DNA of 64,000 nucleotides. Source: Reutealis trisperma. Taxonomy: Eukaryota > Streptophyta > Magnoliopsida > Malpighiales > Euphorbiaceae. The stretch is from positions 250,501 to 314,500 of the forward strand of contig CANTUT010000393.1 of the NCBI GenBank assembly GCA_947687605.1. The letters are read 5' to 3'. Positions 1-13,870 of this stretch are shown here, one piece after another. The notes below the pieces were generated by a model. The model saw nothing but the letters and a program-made list of their open reading frames with translations. It was not told the DNA's origin and did no database searches. The first letter of the stretch is position 1; each line of letters begins with the position of its first letter. A program made the position numbers and the translations under genes.

Positions 1-92
1 ACCTTGAGGAGAAAATATTTTTATTTTTCCAAATAACGCATGTTTATATTTATCCTGTGGTATGGTTACCACTCAGAAATGTATTACAACCA

Positions 93-187
93 TCTTTATA
101 TTATAATTCAACTGTCCTTGCTTTCTTGTTTTAGTACAAGTCAGTATATTGTCTTTATATTATAATTCAACCGTCCCTGCTTTCTAG
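93..187. repeat. 36-bp direct repeat, period 59 bp
   Basis: Two near-identical 36-bp segments (93-128 and 152-187) both read tctttatattataattcaa followed by cYgtccYtgctttctWg. They lie just left of the cohesin gene's 3' end. I see no coding function. Confidence 0.6.
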
Positions 188-210
188 TCTTCTGATATTT
201 GATTGTCTAG

Positions 211-284
211 GCTTCATAATTGGGCCTTCTTCAACATCAGAAGACAAGAAGTCATCGTTCATTACAATCTACCCAACAGGCTGA
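211..284 (+). other. possible last exon of a plus-strand gene entering from the left
   Basis: A pyrimidine-containing tract ending in gattgtctag could be a 3' splice site. Behind it an open frame of about 24 codons begins with a partial codon, reads FIIGPSSTSEDKKSS and ends at TGA (282-284). This would be the terminal exon of a gene converging on SYN2. Nothing else of such a gene is in the window and the peptide is not one I recognise, so it may be chance. Confidence 0.2.
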
Positions 285-667
285 CCAAATCACACAGCAA
301 GAGTGGGAACTTTTCCCAGCATACGAGAAGTCCTTTAGGACCCTCTTTTTTTCAATTTCCTAAGAAAAGAAAAGCCGTAATAGATCATTGAAGACTTGTT
401 TTAAAAAGCATTATTTTCATTTTTTTTTTTTTTGGAAAAGCTCATTACAACTGGATTTTCTTTTCACTTTTCCATGTATGATTCTTGTGAAAAAGAAAGC
501 TACTCCTATTTTGTAATCTACATGAACATAAATTCTGTATACATTGACTACCTAAAATGACTCATTTAAACAGGTTTATGGTTCCTGCAATAAATTACAT
601 GGATCTGCCAGCAAATTCTGTACTTACAAGACTTTGCCCTAAAATGACACTTTAACATGGTTTAATA

Positions 668-3600
668 TTACTGCAAAAAAATGTGTGGTTCCCCTGCAGC
701 TTCAATACAATTTGCACCACTAGCTTGAACCCATTGAGAGGTTTTCCATATGAAAATGTCTCCAAAGGCATTTTCCTGTTTCACATGCACATATCCTTTG
801 GTTTCCAACACCTGCAAATTCACAAAACACCACTTAGTTTTCGCATCATATTTCCAAACAATGTTGCATCTGATTAATGGTGTGGTTGGATAACTTCCAG
901 TTCTGAAGGTTAAAAACAGCTTAACCAGTCTACTTCAATGTTACTCTAGAGATCATTCATTTCACTTCTTTTTCTCAACCATAGGAAGCAGTGGAAACTC
1001 ATGTCAGGAGATAGACAGAGGTAGAGGAGACTTGCATTAAGAATTAGCTGGTGCAATTGAATTGTTTTTTTTTTTGTTTTTTCACCATGCATAAAACCTT
1101 CCAAGTATTTAATAATCCCATTGGAATAATTAAGGCTTGATATTGTGAATGGATAACTTCTCATTCAGAAACAAAGAGGTGAAACATAAAGGGCATAAAT
1201 ATAAATGGCAAACGTAAATTTCCACTTGATGGGGGAACAATTTGTTAATAATATTCAAATTAAACTATCTAACAAGGAAATTAAGAAAAGAAAAGTTGCT
1301 GTAGGAAAATGTTCTAAATTTCTTTGTGAAAAATATGACAGATCAATTTTCCTGACATTGTAGGAAAAAGCAAAACAGATAAATAATCTGGAAGCTCAAA
1401 TGAATCATACCAATATCTCATAGAAGATCCTTGCACTTTCTTTCTTGGTTCTTCCTTCCAAGAGATGCAGCAAATTTACTACTTCATCCTCTCTTCTTTT
1501 CTTTTGATCTAAAAAGCTTCTGTGCAACCACCTCACAACCACTCTAGGCAAATTTAACAAATTTAAAGGAAGTTTAAGACGTATGTTCTAGAAACATATA
1601 TTTCAGGCTTTCCAGCCGAATAAGAAAACTGCAAACCCTTATCCACCTTACCTGGTTCTTTCTGACCACCCATCTGCAGTCAAAACATATATGAGATAAG
1701 ACCTCCATTTTGCATACAATTCAAAATGAGCTCAATAAATTAAAGCATATTTGCAATTAACTTGAGATAGTTCTTACATTGGTCCTGATTATCTCCTTCA
1801 CACAAATTTATCTCCTGGAGAGAGGGGGGAAAACAAAACAGTCATTTCTACAGGTAACTTGATGCAAAACATGCCTTGCACAATTTTGTCTTCTCATAAT
1901 AAGGCCGCTTTACATGGTCACTGCTTACCTCATTCAACAGATTCAGATCTATTTGTTGTTCCCTGCTAGGAGACAACTCTTTCTCCACTTTATCAGACTC
2001 CCGTCGGAGTCTATCTAAGTTAGAAATGTCAAGTGACTCGAGTCTTTCAGGGCTTTTGAAGGACCTCTGTGATTTTGCATGCAGAATAGGTGTTTCTGGA
2101 GCAATAGCCATTTGCTCTGAAGATCTACCAGCAGTTGGAGATTCAGGCATGTCTAACTTTTCTGGAGGTTCTACAGTTTCAACTGGTCTATCAACAGTAG
2201 GGGATGTTGGCACAATTAACTTTTCTGGAGACTTCATACTTGCAATTGATATACCCTCAGAACAGGACTTTGCCTCATCCAACTTCTCCAAAGGTTCAAC
2301 AGTTTCTACTGATCTACAAACAGGAGGACACTCAGACCTGAACTTCTGTGGAAGTTTTTTAGCATCAAGAGACTCCAGTATTTTTAATTTCTTTTGGCAA
2401 AAGAGGGATCTAAGCTCTGATGAAGAACCTGTGGAAACATGGTTAGTGAAGTGAATAGACTATTAAACCACTGGGTAAATGATGATGGTGAACTCACAAG
2501 GAATCAAAGGCTCCAAGAAACACTGAGGAAGACTGGAAACTCGAGAGGCTCTCCAGGCAGCAAGAGCAGTACGAGGAGCTTTTCTTCGTTTAGATACCAA
2601 GTCACTTGAGTCCTCTATGAATTGCTTGATTATGCTGTAAAATTGCTCATGAAATTTTATCTTCTCTAACATTTACCACAAACAATAAAATTGCTATGGT
2701 TATTGCCTTGTGCCTGAAGGCAATTATTCAGACAATAATATCCAGAATAAATTTTCACAAACAAACAGCCAAAATCACTTCAATTGAAGTACTGAACACA
2801 AAGAAATAGTAAATTTTGTGATGAGAAGATCACCACATACTTGTTAGAAAACACTATCACATCATCGAAGATACACTTTCTTTTCCTTGTTGCCCGAGCA
2901 CGCTCCTTAGCAGATGGGGTAGGAATAACCAAAAACTCAGGAGAAGTAGCTCCTGCAAGGAGAGAAGAAATTGTTCAAGATAAATCAGATCATTGTTGCG
3001 AACCAACTTGTAAAACATCACAGCAACACTACCATTTTCAGCTAAATCTGCAACAACCTCAGCCTCCCTACAACCCTCTATTTCACACACATAACAGAGC
3101 AGAGACACAGAAATAGACCAAAAAATTAAAAAAAAAAAAAAAGCAAATGATTCATCCATATTGTAAAAGGAATAAATGGAAAGACAAAAGAAATGTTACT
3201 TTTTGAACATTACAATTTTAAAAATAGAAGAAGAAAATTTTCCAAATCAAGAAGTTGGAAATAATAACAATTGTAGAAATAAATTCCAAATCCTGTTTAC
3301 CTGGAGCATTGAGGAACTTGGACTGAGGAGTTTTATCAATGGTTAAAGACAATGGATGATCTTCTCGAAAAACCTGACATGTACTATTTCGTGGAGTTGT
3401 CATTTCTAATGAAGTATTGTGATCTGCATCACTCTGATGCTCTTGACCAAATGGTCCAGTCTTTTCTGGAGGCTCCTCAACCTCTAATAACTTTCTATGC
3501 TCTTCGTCGCTCTGATGATCTTCATCAAGTGGTACAATGTGCTCAGGAGGCTCCTCAACAGTACAAAACATTTCCATGTCCCTACATGCTTCTTGAGAGA

Positions 3601-6600
3601 CTACATCACCTCGAAGCTTCTCCATGCTTGCTTCAATATTACTTAGATTACAATGTTCTTTAATAACCGGATGATTTTCATGTTCTGGTTGTACCATATT
3701 TGGAATCTCTATCTGTTTATCAGTTTGATGTTCGCTGAATGGCATAGAAGGCCTTACAGGTTCTTCCTCAACTTCACAAAATTTTTCAAGGTTCAAACAT
3801 GCTTCTTGACAGATACTACTATGACAAAGCTCCTGGATACTTGTTTCTTCATGCAATTCACTCCACTCTACCACTTGCAGATCATTTGCAGTTATATGCT
3901 CTCCTTTGTTTTGGTGATCTTCACCAAATGATTTTAGATGGTCAAGAGGTTCTTCCTCAACCACAGAAAACTTTTCAAGGTCCATGGATTCATGTAGGGA
4001 GAACCTATTGTCCTGAAGCTTCTCTATTATTGCATCTAAGTTGCTTAAATCATGGGATGTGCCAACCTCCATCTCAAAGTCAACCAAGTGAGAAGGAAGA
4101 ACACTGCAGCAAGAATATGAAATGAAAAACATTCAAAAACATTGAAACAACAGCATGTGCACCTGCACCCGTGCATACACACATGCTCAAAACACAGACA
4201 TAAGAAAGAAGGATATCTAATGCACCCAGTGAAGGAGCATTTAAAGTTCAGGGTCCTTACTCTTCATTTAGAGTGTAACCTGCAGAGCAAATGTCTTGAC
4301 AGGCAGCAAACTCCTCACAATGGTACTGCAAATACACCAGTATTGGTATTGTAAATTTGTAACTACACTTATCAATCAAAACTTAAACATACAGCTCCAA
4401 CAAGACACGCAGTAAGAGAAGTACATCTGTCCTAAGTTTCAAATGAGCGGGACACTAGCTAATTCAAGTGATAGATATGGCAGATTGATTGTTCAGGTTA
4501 GACCTGAATCACTTACGACACATACATGTAGTAGTCCATGATAAAGTAATTTCCATCAGGACCATCTTCACTGTCTCACCAGTTCATGTCCAAATAACAC
4601 TTAGATATTGGATAGCCAATGCTAGGATGATATCACCATGGTTTGATTACATTAAATTTTTTCTATGTCTCCAAATGAGAGAATTTGATTTTTTCTATGT
4701 CTCCAAATAAGAGAATTTGATGAAAGAAAGTAAGCTGATAGAAGGCACCGTCAGTAGACACAGGCATCATGAAGGATATGGTTTTACTGGCTCCCTAGCC
4801 AAAAATTATTTTGAAACCACACCCATGCATTTCCAATGGAAGTCTGCTGAATTGAGGTGATATAATCTCCACCAGTTGTACTTTATTCTTCAAATTAAAA
4901 ATGAATGAATTAAGCAATACTACTTTGCAGGTGAGTCTTCATTTCACAAGCAGCACAATGTTTATAAAAGTCAAATGATGCATATGCTGCTAGTAAATCT
5001 CCATTTCACAAACAGTACATGCGTATGTTGGATGCCCAAGCAGTAAGCTTGTGCACATGATATGCAGAAGCTTACTGAATTATTCTCAATATGCTTTCTA
5101 TGGAAAATCTCATATATGGATGTACAATGGAGGAAATCAACAAACAAAAGCATTCTGCAAGAAGCCAAAATAGGTATGACCGTTACATATTCAATTCACA
5201 AAACAATAACAATCTTTAAGAGAGATGATTATATGATAGATACCTTGTCCGGAGAGTATGGCACTATTTCCCCAGTTTTCCACATGCCATCTGTTTCAGT
5301 AACTCTAAATTATATAAAACAATATAAACAGAATGAAATAACAAAAATTAATTAAATGAAGAAATACCTTTAAGTGTGATGGCTTCAACGGGCATCACAT
5401 TGCCTCTGTGAAACATACTAAGGATGGTTAATGGAACAAGTGAGGACCTTAACTGCTCAACTTTTTATGAACTAGAATAACTTACCCACTAGTATCCTCT
5501 AGGATCTCTAGATCAAAAGCATCGAGTTCAAATCTTTCTGGCAGGGTAATAGAGAAATAAGGTGCACAAATGGTTTCTACCAGTGCCCTATCTTTATTGC
5601 TAACCACAAATTCCTTGATTTTAAGTAGCAACTTGTTGCAGTCATCAAAAAGATATTCAACCTTTTTGGAGAATATTCTAACAATACCAAGAAGAAGGTA
5701 GGCAAGTACCCGATATGTGACAACATCAAATTCATCTTGCAAAATTTTATCTGCATTAGGCCAAAAAACTGATGAAATTAATGGAAAATACAGATCACGA
5801 ATTCTAGGTTGGAAGAAATAATGACAGTAACAAAAGCACACACTGTAATGTTATGTCAAAGATGTCAATTCTTTCCAACAAATAGCAAGGGATACTCTAC
5901 AATCAGGTCTCAATTAGTGAATGGGTGGTACTTGATCACACAAACATTATGGCTCAGAAAGAAAAGCAAAAAGAATTTGGACTTGCATTTTTATATTGTC
6001 CATAGATAGTGCCCTGATTATAATTCTTAAAAAATAAAAATCCTCGTTTGTTACAGTTATCAGAACTAGCATCAGACCCAACCTGAATGATTAAACCATA
6101 AACCCAGTTTGGTTTCAATCAAATGTGCTAGTTAACAATGATTATTCACACACATTTTATAGCACTTCCCATCGAAATTGATCTAATTCATTTGAATATT
6201 TGATAGCCGTGAGTAGAAGAACTAGACATTTCACACCATAAATAAATGAACACTTATTAATTGATTCTGGCAATTTTAGACTAGTACAACCAAAAGGCAA
6301 GAATTAAACCTAAATCCGCAGTAAAGCAAGACAATAAATTCAATAATGCAGCCTTATGATAGAATGGAAATGACTTGATCACAAACCAGACATTTTCTCT
6401 GCATATGCCATTTGTCAATGATTCCAAAAGGTAAAGCACCCAACTTACACAGGGATGCCAGGCTAATAAAAATCTAAACCCAAGATGGATGATTCTTGTA
6501 TGCCTCAACCATTTCCTTATCGAATAAAAACACAGTTGGAAATTTTATATGATCATTCTCACAAATATAGAGTAAATGAGAAGAAGTACGCATCAATTGT

Positions 6601-7878
6601 TTTTTCTCTAAACTTCCTTTTACGTTCTTTCACATTATGCTTCTTTTCTCTTGTATATGTCTATGTTGTCCTAGTATTTCCAAGATGAATGCTAACCACC
6701 TAGGATCCATCATCCATAAGAGATGATGTTAAACCACACTTCAAAAACATTTACCTTATAAGAGGTTCACTGAATCAGTATTCAATTTGGCAACATTTTT
6801 ATGTAGAATTTTCAAATTCTCTAAATAGTCTTACGGCATTTTTCATGCCTCTTATCCAGGATTGTTCAACTTCTTCATTTTCCACATTCACTTTAGCTAG
6901 TAAAGAACTAAAATTCAAACAATTGCAGGAGAACTAGGTAGCCAGAAGCCATTCTGTTTCTTATTGTGATTTCACTGTAATAAGCATAATCTACAGTATG
7001 GAATAAACACAAAAATCAAAATGTATTAATAATAAGTCAGAAAAACTACTGCAAATTATATTCCTAAGGACAAAAATTGTGGGATAAAATGAAAATTAGC
7101 ATCCATGTACAATGACCTAATTTTCAAAAGCAATCAATCATGCTTAACAGTTCGTTTTCCCTTGTCAATCAAGGTTATCTCTTTTCAGCTTATCAAGAGA
7201 CTTAGCAGCCACATTAAAAGCCAGAAAACCAAGGCAATAAAACATCCAGAACAAAAAGGGCCCAAATTTTAGGGTACAATAAGAATGCCTCCAAAATAAA
7301 AAGAGACAGCAGAAATTCTTTTTTGTAAAAACAAAATTCTCAAAACCCACTTGGGGATTAAGCTAATTCAGCCATTAGAAGTAACACAAAAGTTTTTAAA
7401 AAAAAAAAAACACTTGTTCAAGCAAGTTATCAAACAGTTCATAAACAACGAAACTATGTCACCAAACAACTCAGAAAGACGATTATTTCATAACACAACA
7501 AATAAGACCTGCATAGCCCACAAAGCCCTCTGTTTCTCTTTGGTGAAACAATACCAAAAAAACAACAGAAGATGGACTAACATGCTTACAAAATATAACT
7601 AAAAGCAAGCCAGACTCAAATGTTAGAATTAAAGTCTCTGTTTTTCTTTCTTTTTCTTTTTTTCTCTCATTGTCTCAAAAAGAGAACGCGAAAAGAAAAT
7701 AAACGAGAAAATTGAAAAAGTAGGAGACGGAAAAAAGAGAAAAAAAAAACGAACCAACAGAAGAGGAAATATCAGTCTGAGTGACCTGAGCTTTCTTGAG
7801 CTTCTTATAGCAGTAAGCAGCTACCCATATAGCACCTAATGGGCCTTTCCTTGAAAGAAAACAGTGAGAGTAAAACAT
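668..7878 (-). CDS. SYN2: Cohesin kleisin subunit, sister chromatid cohesion 1 protein 2-like (SYN2/RAD21.1)
   Basis: This is an alpha-kleisin that closes the SMC1-SMC3 cohesin ring and is cut by separase. I rebuilt 13 exons with GT..AG borders: 7755-7878, 5486-5750, 5368-5405, 5244-5290, 4261-4325, 3301-4103, 2841-2952, 2498-2634, 1929-2428, 1778-1814, 1652-1673, 1411-1543 and 668-811. They sum to 2427 nt, giving 808 aa, close to the length I recall for Arabidopsis SYN2. The Rad21/Rec8 N-terminal domain starts MFYSHCFLSRKGPLGAIWVA and continues through GIVRIFSKKVEYLFDDC (about residues 1-90). A long acidic linker holds repeated VEEEP/HQSD blocks. The conserved block with FLEPLI follows it. 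The C-terminal winged helix contains ESARIFYEIL and then VLETKGYVHVKQENAFGDIF. The MFYSHC..RKGPLGAIWVAA start favours SYN2/RAD21.1 over SYN1, SYN3 or SYN4. The ATG opens a conserved kleisin start, so this start is secure. Some middle splice sites are inferred from frame only. Confidence 0.93.
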
Positions 7879-8025
7879 GTTTTCCTCCTTTTGCTAACCT
7901 CTGTTTTGGCTTTTTCGCTCTGATTTTAAAAATGTTTTCACAGAGTATCAGAGACAACGAGAAAGGAAGAGGAGAATGGAGAGAAATAAAGGGTACTTGA
8001 CAAGGAAACGGTCGAGCAGATCATT

Positions 8026-8029
<4 letters not shown>
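7879..8029 (-). promoter_or_regulatory. 5' leader and proximal upstream region of SYN2
   Basis: This is the stretch directly upstream of the SYN2 ATG. It is less AT-rich than the DNA further right and ends at a (TA)n tract at 8030. It probably holds the 5' UTR and core promoter. I could not place a convincing TATA box or start site. Confidence 0.4.

Positions 8030-8058
<29 letters not shown>
8030..8058. repeat. (TA)n microsatellite
   Basis: Pure alternating AT of about 29 bp, upstream of SYN2. Confidence 0.9.
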
Positions 8059-8060
<2 letters not shown>

Positions 8061-10494
8061 CATAAATCACACACATAATATTTTTAAAAAGAAAATAGAG
8101 GAAATCATGACAAATATTGTCGAAATTATCTAGAAAGACATTGTATATTAAATGGTAATTAATTAGTTATATCTCATTTCATTAAAATTTATTAAATATA
8201 AATTTGAAATTCTACAATCATTATCATTTTTATTGTAAAATTTATTTTTTATCATTTTGATCAATAATTATCATTTTATTATAAAATATTATAATTTTTA
8301 ATTTATATACGCTAAGATAATAAGTTGTGTTAACATATTATATTTAAGTCGTATCTATATATTCATGACATAATAAAAAACTAATATGAATCAAATATTT
8401 TAAATTTATTGTATATAAATTTTAAATACGAACACTCCATTTAATTAATATAAAATACAACACGTTAAATTTTTGTGGAAAATTAAAAATAATATTTATG
8501 TATGAATATTTTACATGTCATCATAAGTAAAACTAAGACTTAATTTTTATTTATTTTTTATCCTTTTTATTATTATCACTTTAATTCATAAAAATATTGG
8601 AATTATTTAATGCACCGACTCTTGAGATAAATTAATAATATCTCTATTATTTTCATATAAAAATGCCTCTAATTCCCCTCATTCACCGCATAAAAATAAT
8701 GAGAATAATTTTGTAAATTTAGAAAAGCATTTTCTTCTTCTATTTTAGATATTATGTTGTATATTTATTGGAAAGTAAATTTTTTCAAAAATTATTTTTT
8801 AAAATGTAATTGTGTGTTTGATTTGTATATAATTTTTAAAAAATAAATTTTTTTATGTGATTTAACAATAAAAAAATAATAATACTTTTTCTGTTTATTC
8901 AATCTCATTTAATGAAATATATACGTTAATTTGTATCTATTTTAATTAAGAAAGTTCAGCGTCCTTAATCTGTAAAGAAGAGTGTATTTTTCTTAAACTT
9001 AGAAAATTAACATTCTATTTTATGAAATTTTCTTTTACTGATAACTATCAAATAAGTTAAAATTTTTCATTTTTTAAAAAATTATATTTCTTTACTTTAC
9101 TTACCTTATCAAATATATTTTTTAAGATTTCACAAAAAGGAAATGGATATTTTAAGAATTTTATGGATATTTATTTTATAATGCTCGTTCATAAATTGCT
9201 TTACCGACTCAACCGTACACTTTTGATAGGATAAAATTCACTAAAAAATAAACCCAAAAATTCAACTGCCTTAACAAAGATGCTCTCTCCAAGTCACCGA
9301 CAACTGGTATTCAAACTCCTAAATTTTGAAATTTTTCATAGATAAGCTTATTAGCGAAAAGCAATATGTTCTTTTTTTTTTTTTTTTTATATGTATATTG
9401 AATTCAATAATTTTTTTTATGAGAGTTAAAATAAGTCAAAATAATATTTTGACTACAAAATAAGTAGTTCCCTTCAATAAATTGGTGAAAATCGATTAGG
9501 ATCGAGCACAATTTAGAAAAATTCAGAAATTTGAAAATCTCTATAACTGAACCGTGATATTAAAATCTTTATACCGAATTGTCTCGATTTTTTGGGACTA
9601 TTCAGAATGAAAATTCGGATATAATAGAATGAAAATTTAGGTCTAAAGTAAAGGAGCAGAGTAACAAAGATTTAGAGATTTTTCAATTTTTAAATAATGT
9701 TTTTTGCCATAATTTTTAAAATATATATATTTTTAACTTAAACATAAAACTATATCATTACATACAACAAAAATATAATGTATAACTAAAGAAATTTAAT
9801 TACAATCTACTGAATTAAAATAAAAATTAAATTATATAGTACATAATTAAAGAAATTATAAAAATTAAATTAAGCCTAAGAATTAAATATTATATTTTTA
9901 ATATTGATTCAATTAGTCTAAATATAACTTCAATCAATCGATTTTCATAATTCAACTCAAACTAACTTAACCAAGTAATTTTATTAAATCAATTGAACAA
10001 TAAGATTATTAAGTTCTATATATTTTCTTATGTATTAATTGATGGATTTATAAATTTCAATTAATTGATTTCTATATGTTCAATCCATTGGTTTCTATTA
10101 CCTTAATTGATTTCTATAGCTAAATCGGAATTAATAATTTTATCTTTAATTTCAACTAATGAATATTGATTGAATTTTAATTTGTTATATTTATGAATAT
10201 AAACCACTTTAGTTTAGTGAAGAAGAGTTGTAAAATAATTCAATTATTTTACTTATACATTATTGAAGTAGAGTTGCAATATAATAACTAATTTGAAAAT
10301 AAAATTTTATAATTAACAAAAATTATATTTTACTTATAAATTATTGAATTTATATAAATGTATTGCTAATTCAATATTAAAGTGTATGTGCATATATATA
10401 TAAATCAAATACTAATTTGATAGTTCATAAAAAAATAAATTTTACTTATACATTATTGAATTTTTTTAGATGTGTTGCTAATTCAATATTAAAG

Positions 10495-10527
<33 letters not shown>

Positions 10528-12040
10528 TGTAACTATTAATTTAAAAATAAAATTTTATAATTAATAAAAATTAATTTTAACTTATATATTATTGAATTTT
10601 CTTAAATCATTGTTAATTCAATACCAAAGTATATATACATTTTATACACACACATATATAGATCTAGATAATCTTTCATTGTTCCAACTGCCAATGCATC
10701 CAAGCAAAGCAAAGATAACAATGGTCCAATGAAAGAAACGGATAGAGTCACCGGATATCAAAGCGATAGCGTCGTCGTAGCAACAATACTAAAATAAGAC
10801 AACAGACCCAATTCTGCAGGGCAACAAAAAGACAACACTACAAAGAAAAAAGAGAAGGTTTTTTTTTTTTTTTTTCAAAGAAAAAATTCTATTGCCACTT
10901 AAACTAGGTGTCAAGTATTTTTTTTATTATTATTATTACTTTAAGTCATAAAAAATTATATATATATATATAATTTTTTTAAATTGCAAAAATAAAATAA
11001 TCACTACTTTTGTAGTAGTGCACCAATGCACAAAAGCAACTCAAATATCAAATTATGATAAAACAAATACGCATTCATATAAAATGTGTACACTCATTTC
11101 CCAATATTTGTGATTTTGAGTAGAGCCCATTTAGAAACTCAAATTTTATAAGAATTTCATTCAATTGAGTTCTATTTTATCAATTTTCATATTTAAAAGC
11201 ATACAATTAATATAATTTATTTTTTAGTTAAAGAAAAAGAGCCATTTTTCAAATAAATAAATTCATACCATAATGGAATGATTTTGCAAGAATTTAATTT
11301 ATTTGATGAAATTCACTGTTAAAAATTTAAAATGTCTGATTTAAATTAAATATGGCTCTTCCTATATGAGGGTAAAATGAAAAAATAATACTTTTTATTT
11401 GTTATTGTTATAATTATATAAAAATTAATTTGAAAACATATTTTTATTAGTAATAATTTTTATAGGGGTAACATGCTCTAAATTTAAATTAGCTAGTATT
11501 GTTAGAAAAAAGTTTCATTGCAAACCAGCAATTGTTTTTATTCCTAATAATTATTATATGTTATTTTTTTTTTTTTTCAAAATGAGTTAATCTAATTGTT
11601 AGGTGTAAAAAAACTACGAGCAGATTATTGAGTTAAACCAAACACCTACTTAATTTTACAGTGATTTATATTTATTAATTTTGCAAATAATTACATTATT
11701 ATGCATAATAGCCAAAATTACAAATAATTCTCCAATTAGAAAAAAATGAAGGAACAAGTTAGAGGAAGAAATTCACTTTTGTACTGCCATATACCTAAAT
11801 TTTTTAGATTCTCAATAATGCAATTGTCCTCCCCTTTAGTGAAAACCACATGCAATTTCCACACGAAGTGTCTCGGCTTCCTTTCCAAATCTATAAAGAT
11901 TATGACTTATTTATAATAGTATAAGATTATTGTGACATCGAAATATCAATAGAAAAGAAAAAACATATTCATTTGTCTATTTGAATACTCAGTCATTTTT
12001 TTAATTTATTATTTATGATATTTAAATTAAATATTAATTT
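8059..12040. other. AT-rich intergenic DNA
   Basis: About 4 kb with no supportable gene. It contains poly(A/T) runs, degenerate repeats and the tandem repeat at 10247-10650. The block around 10660-10800 is less AT-rich but has no open frame or family I recognise. Confidence 0.6.
10247..10650. repeat. degenerate tandem repeat, about 110-136 bp units
   Basis: A block of the form ttWacttataNattattgaat, then a gtKgctaattcaat core, then attaaagtRtatgt, recurs near 10328, 10440 and 10576. A partial earlier unit is near 10250. Each unit runs into a variable TA-rich spacer. Confidence 0.55.
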
Positions 12041-12069
12041 CATTATCTAGGTCAAATTAGAAATAAGTC

Positions 12070-13760
12070 TAGATCTGTAAAACGAGCTACAAACAATCTT
12101 GTCGAGGAGCCTATTCGACCTACAAGTGTTCCCATGCCTTCCGATTTTCCCACTAAGTGTCCTAAAAATCTTAAACCCTGAAAGAGGGTGAAAAAATTTT
12201 CTAGCAAACTGATTGCAGATCGCCTAGGAGATATTAAAGCCTTCTATGATATTTTTGCTGCTTTCAAACTTTGTCTGCTCAATCCTGGAATCTTTGTTAA
12301 TCAAAAACTATGCAGCTTGGACAAAATGGTTTACTTAGAGTATCTAGAGTTTAGCCTTAGGTTTCCGTTACCCGATTTATATACCAATGTGCTTCAGAAG
12401 TACAACATTCCGATTTGCCAACTCCACCCGAACTCATAGAAAATTTTAGGAGGGTTTAGGATAATAAAGGAGATCCATGAGTTTAGTATATCCAATAGGG
12501 TAATGCGAGAAATATATCGCCTAATGACGAAGAAGGGGTTCGACCATTTTAACTTTTAAAGTAAAAATAAGATCTTCACTTTACCCTCCTCCAAAAAACT
12601 AGAAGCAAAAAATTTTTATTTGTTTCACATTATAAGGTTGGTGCAATCTCCCCAACACTTGAGTAAAAAGTCCAATCATGGTGGCAGTCTTAAGCCTTTG
12701 ACCTCTAAAGAGAAAGTGCACATAAAAATCCTCTCAAAGTTAGAACCCACCTCTGCCTGGGAACTTATTTAAGAGCACTTTTTTAGAGAAACTTATGATC
12801 CAAAGAAGAAGTCCCGAAATGAGTCTTCTACTTACTCACTGATTGTACTAACTGTCAATTGATCTTTATTGTTACAATTGATCTTTATTGTTTTTATGCT
12901 AGATAGGTTAACTTCTTTACTTTTTAGTTACAAATATGAAATCCTTGACTCAACATATGAAAGAAAAGAAGGCGAAGTTCGCATCTACTAACAATGATCT
13001 TCCTCCACCTCTTTCCCTTCCAAAGGAGCCCTTAAAACCGATCCCTTGGACCCCAAGGCTGCTGAGGGGACTTCCAAAAGAACTACGCCTGAAGGATAAG
13101 GGGCAAACTATGAAAAGGCTTCACTCGATTGTGGAGGAAATTTCTTTGGATGAGCTCACAAAGTTTGTCTATTCTGTTAAGAAGGAGTATCAAAAGGGTG
13201 CCTTTGCTCGTGATCTTGTTGTTGTCATTAATATTATATAGGTGATCCATCTCTTCACATACAAAAGTCATTAGAACGAACTCACTAACATCCAGTTGGT
13301 CGCTTCTACCTATGGATACATTTTTGATGCATATGATTACTCTCTACCCTTTTCCCTTTTTTTAACTAATGCTATTTCCATTTTGTTTCAGGCTGCTAAT
13401 ATAATATTTAAGCTCTGCCAATGGATGCAGTCTCAAAATAATGATCTGAAGGTAGAGTGGGTTTGCTTGAAAGAGAAAATGTAGAAAGAGCATATCACAA
13501 AAATTGCCAAACATAGATCTACCTTAAAAGCAGAAAAATCAAAGGACAAAAATTAAAGGGCAAACTTATAAGTCATATCTCAATATTGTGCTCTAAACTT
13601 AGCTTTAGTCAGCAAGAGGTTCACTAACTCAAAGAGAACATGGAGAAGGAGAACCTTGCCAGAGAGAGTTTCAAGGAGGCGACTGCCAATAAATTCCTCT
13701 CTTATCGCGAGAAGGTTCTGGAGGCCATTTGGAGTAAGTATCCAATGAATATCTTTTGTT
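12070..13760 (+). pseudogene. antisense accessory ORF of the Tat element (Transposase_28-like)
   Basis: The open frame at 12188-12439 contains VYLEYLEFSLRFPLPDLY followed by NIPICQLHPNS. This resembles the plant gypsy-associated domain catalogued as Transposase_28 (PF04195), where the motif is typically (R/S)LP.H.F...VL..Y.....QL.PN. After a stop the same theme continues (ILGGFRIIKEIHEF). A second open stretch at 12936-13241 carries a proline-rich linker (PPPLSLPKEPLKPIPW). Further right a Gln/Glu/Lys-rich, coiled-coil-like segment runs to about 13740. It lies opposite in orientation to gag-pol, as antisense additional ORFs of Tat elements do. Multiple stops make it a relic. Its original function is unknown. 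Confidence 0.6.
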
Positions 13761-13870
13761 TTTTTTTTGCAATTAATTTATTTCAGTTAATGAATATATA
13801 TTTCTAAACATCTTTCACTTTTGCATTTATGTCTAAATTTGTCCAATTGTGCGAATTCATTGATCTTCCA

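Noticed and set aside
2026..2454. Plus-strand frame of 142 codons within SYN2
   Set aside because: Antisense of SYN2 exon 9; the minus-strand frame continues kleisin sequence with proper splice borders.
6485..7602. Short frames within the first SYN2 intron
   Set aside because: They lie in intron 1 (5751-7754) of a gene with a coherent splice model, and show no family features.
9480..9640. Degenerate aaaatcgat/gaaccg-type repeats resembling pararetroviral or LTR remnants
   Set aside because: No coding motif or terminal structure; such words are common in plant intergenic DNA.
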